DNA of 7,689 bases, taken from assembly GCA_964537555.1 (NCBI GenBank), contig CAZIAD010000088.1:1-7689 (forward strand). Direction: 5' to 3'. Position numbers and translations under genes: made by a program. Positions 1 through 5,734 of the stretch are shown one piece after another. Each line of letters starts with the position of its first letter. Position 1 is the stretch's first letter. The stretch is from CAYRWR01 sp964537555 (GTDB lineage Bacteria; Spirochaetota; Brevinematia; Brevinematales; CAYRWR01). A model generated the notes under the pieces. It ran no database searches. It saw only the letters and a program-made list of their open reading frames with translations, and was not told where the DNA came from.

Positions 1-654
1 GTTCAATTATCAAACACAGAGTTCAATAATATTGCAATAAGCCAAAATATCAAATTACCTTATGGATATTATAAATATTACTTAATAAAAAATAATCAAA
101 CCAATAGGCTTCATGGTTGGTATCATGTCAGTTCTTTGGACAAAGAAGTTGTTTTACCTCCTGATCATACATTTAGTGGAATACTAGAACTATTATATGA
201 ATGTTTAGGCAATTTTTTAACGATTGGAAATTATAAACTTTTTGTCACTTATAATGGAGTTGCAAGTGTCGTTTGTGATTTCTCCATAAGTCAACCACAT
301 TTCCCAGTCGATAAATTATTATACGAAATATATGGTTCAAAATTAATTGGGTTTATGTCAACACTAGATAGTAATTGGGAAGAAATAATGCCTGAGATAC
401 CATCATTATTGAACAAATATGGTTCCAGTAAAAGTATTTATTTGGACTCAGTGTATTACTCATTATTTAGGTGGGAATTAGATAGAAGAATAATTCATAC
501 AAAAAACAAAGATGTGCTGAAAGCTCCTGATTTCAATAAAGGAGAGAAATATTTTAATAAGATGATTAACTCTAGTACTTCAAAAATGCAAAAAAATGGT
601 TATACAAAAAGTTACACACGATTTATAGAGTTAATAAAAAATATAAGAAAATGA
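1..654 (+). CDS. hypothetical protein, C-terminal part, AT-rich
   Basis: The reading frame is open from the first base and ends with TGA at 652-654, giving 217 codons, so the true start lies outside the window. A TTG at 136 could serve as a start, but the 45 codons before it are open and similar in composition, so I read the gene as 5'-truncated. I do not recognise a family. The product looks soluble and mixed alpha/beta, rich in Tyr, Asn, Ile and Lys, with no membrane segment or signal peptide in the visible part. It ends in a basic tail (about the last 45 residues, many Lys). G+C is far lower than in the amylase genes to the right, which suggests separate ancestry, for example mobile or defence-type accessory DNA. 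No terminator is obvious after the stop. Confidence 0.6.
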   Translation, partial: VQLSNTEFNNIAISQNIKLPYGYYKYYLIKNNQTNRLHGWYHVSSLDKEVVLPPDHTFSGILELLYECLGNFLTIGNYKLFVTYNGVASVVCDFSISQPHFPVDKLLYEIYGSKLIGFMSTLDSNWEEIMPEIPSLLNKYGSSKSIYLDSVYYSLFRWELDRRIIHTKNKDVLKAPDFNKGEKYFNKMINSSTSKMQKNGYTKSYTRFIELIKNIRK

Positions 655-975
655 AAGATCTTGAAACCATATATTCTAAGACCTTTAAAGAAAATCTCAA
701 TTGAATAATAGAGACTTCAACCAGCTCTACCGTTTCTTCTTCTAGTCCCGGGAAATACTCAATCCCCAGGGCCTACCACAGATGAATAGCATCCTGGTTA
801 AAGCAATTTCAGGTTTCATAGAACTGGAAGACCCGATTTTGTGAGAATATCTATCATTAAATTAAAAGTTGCCTTATTTAAATGACACTTCTGACTACTC
901 ACATACTTTACACTATAGACTCAATACATAGTATACACTCTGCAGCACCAGATCTGGAAATTGTAATATTGACAG
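655..975. other. non-coding, degenerate stretch between accessory genes
   Basis: No complete gene is visible over about 320 bp. The segment 711-844 is richer in G+C than its flanks and has a coding-like frame on the plus strand (codons from 719), broken by TAG at 743-745 and ending at TGA 842-844. The minus strand over the same segment has a comparably open frame. I cannot assign either to a family. The simplest reading is debris of a former gene. From about 850 to 975 I see nothing convincing except the probable upstream continuation of the decayed ATPase that follows. Confidence 0.4.
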
Positions 976-1509
976 CGTGAGTGATCTTAACCAGTGTTAA
1001 AATCACTCAAAGAAGATCTCCAGGTTTCCCACCAGACAGTCGTAAAATGGATCACTATTCTGGACAGCCTCTACTACTCTTTTCGCATTGCTCCTTACGG
1101 TGCGCCCAGAATCAGGGCTGTAAAGAAAGAAAATAAGTTGTATCTGTGGGACTGGTCAGTCATAGAAGATAAGGGTATCAGGTTTGAAAATATGGTGGCC
1201 TCGCAGTTGCTTAAATACTGTCATTTCCAGGAAGACTACAATGGTGAAAGGATGGAATTACGTTTCATACGCGATACTGATAAGAGGGAGATCGATTTTG
1301 TAGTCTTAAAAAACGAAAAACCTTTGTTTGCAGTTGAATGTAAAACAGGAGATAAAATACGTTCTCCCTGGATACAGTATTACAAAGAAAGAACAGACAT
1401 CCCCAGGTTCTATCAGGTGCACCTGGGGGCCAACACCTATGGAAATGAAGAGACCGACGCTAAAGTGATTCCTTTCAGTGATTTCTGTAAAGAACTTGAT
1501 ATGCCTTAA
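976..1509 (+). pseudogene. DUF4143-family ATPase, decayed 3' remnant
   Basis: The open part (994-1509, 171 codons from a GTG without a ribosome binding site) matches the C-terminal half of the AAA_14/DUF4143 ATPases common in anaerobic bacteria. Visible features are a winged-helix-like segment with VSHQTVVKWITILDSLYYSF (about 11-30), the LYLWDWS and RFENMVASQLLKYC signatures (49-76), and a PD-(D/E)XK-like pattern with D101 and E115-C116-K117 (EIDFVV, AVECKTG). Family members are usually nearly 400 residues. Here the Walker A/B ATPase half is missing. Directly upstream the frame continues as R-E-stop-S-stop-P (976-993), where intact members carry something like RVGSPLS, so in-frame stops have accumulated. 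I infer an inactive remnant. A short expressed C-terminal protein cannot be excluded but is unlikely. It converges on the toxin-antitoxin operon. Confidence 0.8.
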
Positions 1510-1606
1510 ATTTCTGAGTATGTTTTTCCTGGATTAAAGAGGCATTGAGTGTAACATTACTGATTATACATTTATTATATGGGTCATTGAAAACCCGGAA
1601 GTCGGA

Positions 1607-1933
1607 TTATCTGTTCACTAATATATTGAGAAGTATATCCTCAAAGTCTCTTCTTCCGTCTATGACTGCATAAACAAACACTCTGTCATCTTCTATTCTA
1701 TAGATTATTCTCCAGGGTTTAGCGATGAGCTCTCTAAAAATCTGAATATTTTGAGTGGCTAATTCCGGAATAATTCTTCCTTTCAAAGAGTGATCAGATA
1801 AAGTCTCCGCTTTCTTTTTTATTTCCCAGTACTTCTCTTGAGCAATATCAGGATCATCTTTCCGGATATATTCTATGATTTCTTCAAGATCTTTAATTGC
1901 TGATTTTAGCCACAATACTTCATGTTTCTTCAA
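1607..1933 (-). CDS. RelE/ParE-family type II toxin
   Basis: This is a 108-residue basic protein of normal size for the RelE/ParE superfamily. Family members either cleave mRNA at the ribosome (RelE-like) or inhibit gyrase (ParE-like). Family-typical features are an N-terminal helical hairpin (about 10-45, LKSAIKDLEEIIEYI), GRIIPEL (52-58), FRELI (66-70), KPWRIIYRI (72-80) and a C-terminal DGRRDFEDIL (92-101). The FREL...RIIYR...DGRRD arrangement fits ParE-like members better than canonical RelE, but the target cannot be decided from sequence. The start is TTG (1931-1933), 2 nt after the antitoxin TAG. A GGAAG lies about 5 nt upstream inside the end of the antitoxin gene, so translation is probably coupled. 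The gene is intact. No clear terminator follows it. Confidence 0.88.
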   Translation of the reverse strand: MKKHEVLWLKSAIKDLEEIIEYIRKDDPDIAQEKYWEIKKKAETLSDHSLKGRIIPELATQNIQIFRELIAKPWRIIYRIEDDRVFVYAVIDGRRDFEDILLNILVNR

Positions 1934-1935
1934 AA

Positions 1936-2211
1936 CTACTTCCAGCCAAATCTGCTTTCAATATTACTAAAGACGTCTTCCTGAGTACTATAATCTTTGT
2001 TTTGAAATTCATTGTCTCTTAAAGATAACAACTTCAGAAGGGAGACAGCATTTTTCATATTTTCATAACTTTCCGGGTCAATGATTACTGCTTTAGCTTT
2101 TCCATTTTGAGTCACATAGAGTGGCCTGTGAGTCTCATTGATGGATTTAAGAATATCTGTGGCATGTGTCTTAACATAAGAAATTGATTGTATGTCTGTT
2201 TTTATATTCAT
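1936..2211 (-). CDS. Phd/YefM-family antitoxin
   Basis: This 91-residue protein is first in the toxin-antitoxin operon. Residues 1-52 look like the Phd/YefM DNA-binding fold: ISYVKTHATDILKSI (10-24), then the strand-turn RPLYVTQNGKAKAVIIDPESYE (29-50), the hallmark of this family. Residues 53-91 are the variable tail expected to wrap and neutralise the toxin. The known role is to bind the toxin and, alone or as a complex, repress the shared promoter. A perfect 26-bp palindrome over its own promoter is consistent with this. ATG at 2209-2211 follows a purine-rich AGAGAGAGA stretch that can act as ribosome binding site. The leader is short, about 20 nt. Antitoxin-first order and 2-nt spacing are classical. 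Confidence 0.9.
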   Translation of the reverse strand: MNIKTDIQSISYVKTHATDILKSINETHRPLYVTQNGKAKAVIIDPESYENMKNAVSLLKLLSLRDNEFQNKDYSTQEDVFSNIESRFGWK

Positions 2212-2229
2212 TTCTCTCTCTCTTAGGTG

Positions 2230-2255
2230 GTCTAAATATAGTACTATATTTAGAC
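2230..2255. promoter_or_regulatory. 26-bp perfect palindrome, likely antitoxin operator
   Basis: The arms are GTCTAAATATAGT and its exact reverse complement ACTATATTTAGAC, with no spacer. The site covers the -10 element and half of the promoter spacer. Phd/YefM antitoxins bind palindromic sites over their own promoters, so this is the expected autoregulatory operator. It may hold two adjacent dimer sites. Confidence 0.75.
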
Positions 2256-2266
2256 TTTTAAGTCAA
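2238..2266 (-). promoter_or_regulatory. sigma70-like promoter of the toxin-antitoxin operon
   Basis: On the minus strand TTGACT (2261-2266, 5 of 6 consensus bases) is followed after exactly 17 bp by TACTAT (2238-2243, 4 of 6). Transcription would start near 2231, about 20 nt before the antitoxin ATG. The -10 box lies in the centre of the palindromic operator, so bound repressor would block RNA polymerase. Confidence 0.65.
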
Positions 2267-2329
2267 TATAATTCTGTTGCAGGCTAAGGTGATTGAGATT
2301 ATTCAAGCAAAAAACTTCATTCCGCAAAT

Positions 2330-2358
2330 AAAAAAAGGGCACCCCCATCGGGGTGCCC
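2330..2358 (-). terminator. intrinsic terminator of the small protein/amylase operon
   Basis: A perfect 9-bp GC-rich stem (2337-2345 with 2350-2358, GGGCACCCC on the plus strand) has a 4-nt loop. On the minus strand it is followed by a run of seven T (2330-2336). It lies about 24 bp after the amylase stop codon. Confidence 0.92.
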
Positions 2359-2381
2359 GTAATACTCTGTGGTAAAACGCT

Positions 2382-4814
2382 CTACTTATCCAGTATCACA
2401 AAGGAGTTAGCAGGCACTGTTATCGCATAGGAGCCGCTGGTAATAGACACAGTCTGTACCTTGTAGGAAGCATTAGGGGTATCCGGGGTAATCACTCTAT
2501 AGGTGCCGCTGGGGATACCGGTGATAGTGTGACTGAATCCGGCTCCCTTGGACAGGCCTACAAAGGCTACTTTAGTACCGGCATCACGTTTGAACACCGC
2601 CTTATCCCCGGTCATGCTGATGTCTATCTGGGTCCCCTTCTGCAGGGCAGTGGAGGACTTACGGATAGCATTAAGCATCTTGATATGGCGGGACAGAGTA
2701 GGCTGGTTGTTCTTCACATAATTGATACCTTCTGATCCCAGCATCCACCTCGCTACTACGTCGTTTTTATCGGTAGTGGTGATATAATTGGGCCAGGAGC
2801 TGTACAGTATCTCAGTTCCATAGTACACGATAGGTATACCCCGGAACAGGTAGATGTAGTTGAGGTTGTTCATATACTGGGTCTGGTTCAGGATTCCATT
2901 GGCACGGGTCACGTCATGATTGTCGATAAAGGTAGCCAGATAGGTGGGGTCATATTTACCGGATGCGTCCCCGGCTGTTCCGGAGATACGGGCCCAGCCG
3001 TTGACATCATTAAACCCGGCTTCATTTTTAAAGGCCTTGCCCATCCAGCCCGGGAAGTCCATGGAGGAGCCATGCAGGTCCAGCATGTTAAAGGATTTGT
3101 TCAGGCCGTTGTTGTAGATCAGTCCTACGGCAGCGGTGCGGTCACCGGTCCAGGCCTCTCCGCACATGTAGAAGTTGGGTTTACCCTTGGTGGCGGCGTA
3201 GGACTTCATAGTGTCGGTAAAGTCTTTCCAGAATCCGGCTGTCATGTAGGCCACAGTGTCGATACGGAATGCATCCACCCCATGGTCGATAAATCTCTTA
3301 TATACATTTTTCAGATGGGTCCTGGCATTGTAGGTGCCGTTTTCGTTAAAGTCTATGAGGTCGATAAGCCAGGTGCCGTTAGCATAACTGAAGAATCCGT
3401 CGGTATGAGGACTCTGAGCGGCATTATAATAAGGATCTCCTGTGATCCAGGTCCAGGTCTGGCCGTCCATCTTGATAGTATTGCGGTTTGCGTAAGTGGG
3501 TGCAGAGGGTGATACTACTGTGGGCTGGCCGTGGTTGACCACGATGTCCAGCATGATCTTCATGCCCCGGTTATGCACCGCAGCGACCAGCTTGTCAAAA
3601 TCAGCCCAGCCGTTATTGGCCTTGCCACTGTTGTGCAGGTGGGGGTCGATCTGGTCAAAGTCATAACCCCAGTAACCATGGAAGGGGGATGCGGAATAAT
3701 CAGAACCGTTAAAGTGACGTCCTTCGGGCTGTTTTACTACCGGAGTGATCCAGATAGCAGTAAATCCCAGTCCCTGTATGTAGTCCAGATTGTTGATGAT
3801 TCCCTGGAAGTCTCCGCCGTGATAATAGGACAGAACTCCGCTCTTGGAGGTGTCCCAGATGTTGTAGATGTCTGAGGTATACTCCCCGCCCCAGATGGTG
3901 TTGTTGGCGGTATTTCCGTCTGCGAAACGGTCGGTCATGATAAAGTAGACTGTCTCTTCTCTAAAGTCACCGGTGCTCACGGGCTGGTCAATGACATGCA
4001 CCACTACGGTGTCGGTAGCAGTGGCATTGGCATTGTCCTTTACAGTGAGGGTCACGGTGTAGTCGCCCAGGGTGCTGTATACCTTGGTGGGACTGACACC
4101 GGACAGGCCGTTGGACCACAGGTAAGACACAATGCTTCCGTCAGGGTCATAGGACCCGGAGGCATTAAAATTAGCCGTGCCGCCCTTGATGACGGTGATA
4201 TCTCCCCCGGCATTGGCTACAGGGGGTTGATTGGCCACAGGGCCCAGGGCTTTAAATTCCACCCATCCCTGTCCGAAATAAACCTTGGTGATGTAGCCTT
4301 TTTTGCCCCAGTGGTTGATGGTGGCCGAAGGAGTGCCGGCCTGGGAGATATTGTTTTCCCAGGATTCGGTAGTGCCCTGTCTCATAAAGGCTTTGAACTC
4401 AAACCAGTCACCGGTAGCTCCGGTCATGTCTGCGTCGAACTTCCACCAGTGCAGGCCCATGGTATTCTCAGGGTCTTCTCCATAACCGTCTACAGCGTAG
4501 GTACGCTTAGTACCCCAACTGGCGGGCCAGGCATTACAGGTCCAGTCCAGGGCTGATTCGGTACCCCAGTCCAGAGAAGCATCATTGGCCTTTATAGCTG
4601 CAGTGGTAGTATTTTTGGTATTAAAATAAGTTATGGGCTCACTCATCGAAGGATAGACGGAAGGTACCAATCCGGCATCATGCCCTCCTTTGATGAATAT
4701 ATCCTGTCCGGTCACGGTCTCTTTTAACATAAAGACCACCGTACGTACTGCGAATGCTGACCGGGCAGCCAGCATAAGCACCATTGCTAACAGCAAACCT
4801 CTAAAATTTTTCAT
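2382..4814 (-). CDS. secreted alpha-amylase family protein (GH13) with N-terminal beta domain and PKD
   Basis: This complete 810-residue GH13 enzyme is expected to hydrolyse internal alpha-1,4 bonds of starch or glycogen outside the cytoplasm. Order: signal peptide 1-22 (cleavage after SAFA); an aromatic-rich beta domain about 23-190; a PKD domain about 197-276 (SYDPDGSIVSYLWSNG, YTVTLTVKD); the catalytic barrel about 283-720; a C-terminal beta domain about 725-810. GH13 motifs are intact: region I DIVVNH (423-428), region II GVDAFRIDT (512-520, nucleophile D519), region III GEAW (acid/base E553), region IV FIDNHD (629-634, D634). The segment DLIDFNENG before region II resembles the cyclodextrin glucanotransferase/maltogenic amylase branch, so product specificity is open. 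ATG 4812-4814 has GGGAGG 7 nt upstream. It is second in an operon, 14 bp after the small secreted protein, and ends at a strong terminator. Confidence 0.95.
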   Translation of the reverse strand: MKNFRGLLLAMVLMLAARSAFAVRTVVFMLKETVTGQDIFIKGGHDAGLVPSVYPSMSEPITYFNTKNTTTAAIKANDASLDWGTESALDWTCNAWPASWGTKRTYAVDGYGEDPENTMGLHWWKFDADMTGATGDWFEFKAFMRQGTTESWENNISQAGTPSATINHWGKKGYITKVYFGQGWVEFKALGPVANQPPVANAGGDITVIKGGTANFNASGSYDPDGSIVSYLWSNGLSGVSPTKVYSTLGDYTVTLTVKDNANATATDTVVVHVIDQPVSTGDFREETVYFIMTDRFADGNTANNTIWGGEYTSDIYNIWDTSKSGVLSYYHGGDFQGIINNLDYIQGLGFTAIWITPVVKQPEGRHFNGSDYSASPFHGYWGYDFDQIDPHLHNSGKANNGWADFDKLVAAVHNRGMKIMLDIVVNHGQPTVVSPSAPTYANRNTIKMDGQTWTWITGDPYYNAAQSPHTDGFFSYANGTWLIDLIDFNENGTYNARTHLKNVYKRFIDHGVDAFRIDTVAYMTAGFWKDFTDTMKSYAATKGKPNFYMCGEAWTGDRTAAVGLIYNNGLNKSFNMLDLHGSSMDFPGWMGKAFKNEAGFNDVNGWARISGTAGDASGKYDPTYLATFIDNHDVTRANGILNQTQYMNNLNYIYLFRGIPIVYYGTEILYSSWPNYITTTDKNDVVARWMLGSEGINYVKNNQPTLSRHIKMLNAIRKSSTALQKGTQIDISMTGDKAVFKRDAGTKVAFVGLSKGAGFSHTITGIPSGTYRVITPDTPNASYKVQTVSITSGSYAITVPANSFVILDK

Positions 4815-4828
4815 TGAATCGCCTCCCG

Positions 4829-5323
4829 TTACTTACGAAGGCCGGTCAGTTCCACGTCATCAATATAGCCGTAGTCTCCGGTAGAATTGGAGACCATGCG
4901 GAAACGGATGGCCAGGATGTTGGCATCGGCTATGTTCACGCTGTAGGATTTGAATGCGCCATTATCAGCCCCGTCAGCCAGCTTGGCCGCCTGTACCCAG
5001 GATCCACCGTTTCTCTGATACTCACATACAATGTACTCACCGGCTTCCAGAGAAGTAGCAGCCATCTTAAACTTCAATACCATGCTTTTAAAGGGGTTCA
5101 CATTGATGTAGGTCACCGCATTATAGTTCACACTGATACGCATACAGGCAGCTCCCAGCTTAGGGGTCCCGGTATACTTTTGCACATAACTGGCATTGGA
5201 CCTTTTCCATCCGGCAATCACAGTAGTGGTGCTGTCAAAATTGTCACCATAGATGGTGAGGGCCTGGGCTGATCCCAAAAACATGGTCAACATAACACAG
5301 ATCACGAACACTCTCTTTTTCAT
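4829..5323 (-). CDS. small secreted beta-rich protein, amylase operon partner
   Basis: This 164-residue protein is first in the operon with the complete amylase. Residues 1-21 form a signal peptide (basic MKKR, hydrophobic core, SAQA cleavage site). The mature part is mostly short predicted beta strands. Its layout, with an early DNFDS...GWKRS (27-42) and a final YGYIDDVELTGL (151-162), is typical of jelly-roll modules of the MAM, LamG or carbohydrate-binding type. The family cannot be fixed by eye. Two cysteines remain in the mature part (60 and 100) and might form a disulfide. No catalytic motif is visible. Its position suggests a starch-binding or accessory protein, but this is inference from context. 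ATG 5321-5323 is preceded by AAGGAGA, a good ribosome binding site. The protein stands alone rather than being fused to an enzyme, which is unusual for such a module. Confidence 0.85.
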   Translation of the reverse strand: MKKRVFVICVMLTMFLGSAQALTIYGDNFDSTTTVIAGWKRSNASYVQKYTGTPKLGAACMRISVNYNAVTYINVNPFKSMVLKFKMAATSLEAGEYIVCEYQRNGGSWVQAAKLADGADNGAFKSYSVNIADANILAIRFRMVSNSTGDYGYIDDVELTGLRK

Positions 5324-5341
5324 AATCTTCTCCTTTTTTTA

Positions 5342-5354
5342 TGAGTAATACTCA
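5342..5354. promoter_or_regulatory. short dyad TGAGTA-A-TACTCA
   Basis: Two perfect 6-bp arms surround a single central base, flanked by an A/T tract on each side, about 20-30 bp before the ATG of the small secreted protein. As DNA it looks like a small operator. As RNA it could only form a weak 4-bp hairpin just before the ribosome binding site. The function is unknown. Confidence 0.35.
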
Positions 5355-5396
5355 ATTTTTTTATATCACTTAGCCAGTACAGAAAAGAGCTCAGAA

Positions 5397-5465
5397 AAAA
5401 AAGGGTGTTTTTGCCTCAAGTGACGGAATAGCCACAGACAAATTTGTTCACCATAACCCTTTTTT
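5397..5465. repeat. inverted repeat AAAAAAGGGT / ACCCTTTTTT with 49-nt loop
   Basis: The perfect 10-bp arms are at 5397-5406 and 5456-5465. On either strand the second arm ends in a T run, so the element resembles a bidirectional terminator with an unusually large loop. The loop contains a second perfect palindrome, ACAAATTTGT (5438-5447). On the minus strand it would lie in the leader of the small protein/amylase mRNA if transcription starts further upstream, where it could act as an attenuator. I could not match it to a known riboswitch class. Confidence 0.4.
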
Positions 5466-5603
5466 AATCAATTCATTCCATTTCTAACTTTTTGCAACTC
5501 CAGCGGGAGCGCTTCCATATATTATGCAATAAACATACCACTCATAGAACCTAGTTTTTAATTCAATAATGTGTATCGAGATAATTTAAAGATCATTTTT
5601 CCT

Positions 5604-5662
5604 CTGCATTTAAAAATAACGGTGGTGCATATTTAAAATGCAGTCAGCATTTTCTGCATTTT
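5604..5662. repeat. cluster of TGCAT-type inverted repeats
   Basis: CTGCATTT occurs at 5604-5611 and 5654-5661 on the plus strand, and its reverse complement AAATGCAG at 5636-5643. AAAATGCAG (5635-5643) and CTGCATTTT (5654-5662) form a perfect 9-bp inverted repeat with a 10-nt spacer. The middle copy is part of a 17-bp near-palindrome TGCATATTTAAAATGCA (5626-5642, one mismatched pair). Repeated half-sites of this kind upstream of an operon suggest binding sites for a transcription factor. No regulator gene is present in the window. Confidence 0.4.
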
Positions 5663-5679
5663 GTGGAAAAGATCATAGA

Positions 5680-5710
5680 AAAGGCCGCCTCCACCAGGGA
5701 GACGGCCTTT
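5680..5710 (-). terminator. intrinsic terminator of the partial amylase gene
   Basis: A 13-bp stem with one mismatch (5680-5692 with 5698-5710, AAAGGCCG pairing with CGGCCTTT) has a 5-nt loop. On the minus strand it is followed by TTTTCTATG, a moderate U tract. It starts 24 bp after the stop codon of the partial amylase. The plus-strand side (TTTATC) is weaker, so minus-strand use is more likely. Confidence 0.8.
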
Positions 5711-5734
5711 ATCTATAGAGTTTGTTGTTGGTGT

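Larger units (their letters stand above)
5324..5679 (-). promoter_or_regulatory. control region upstream of the small protein/amylase operon
   Basis: These 356 bp lie between the terminator of the upstream amylase and the start of the small secreted protein, and hold no convincing gene. The region is AT-rich and contains three symmetric elements listed separately: a short dyad at 5342-5354, a long-loop inverted repeat at 5397-5465 and a TGCAT cluster at 5604-5662. I searched the minus strand for a -35/-10 pair and found no strong match. The best -10-like box is CATAAT (5521-5526), with a poor -35. The promoter is presumably here but is not resolved. Confidence 0.5.

Noticed and set aside
782..844. 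20-codon plus-strand ORF (MNSILVKAISGFIEL...)
   Set aside because: There is no ribosome binding site and the frame continues upstream through a stop codon, which fits a remnant better than a small gene.
1510..1606. Possible bidirectional terminator between the ATPase remnant and the toxin gene
   Set aside because: Only a 4-bp stem around GGGT...ACCC (about 1581-1596) is visible, without a convincing T tract on either strand.
2529..4556. Several plus-strand open frames of 60-198 codons opposite the complete amylase
   Set aside because: They lie antisense to a gene with intact domains and catalytic motifs. Their translations are low-complexity mirrors of amylase codons, and I saw no domains in them.
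4814..5272. 152-codon plus-strand frame opposite the small secreted protein
   Set aside because: The minus-strand gene has a signal peptide, a good ribosome binding site and operon spacing. The antisense frame has none of these.
5558..5596. 12-codon minus-strand mini-ORF with an AGAGGAAAA sequence before its ATG, possible leader peptide
   Set aside because: It is too short to separate from chance in AT-rich DNA and has no run of regulatory codons. It is also not coupled to the hairpin region in an obvious way.
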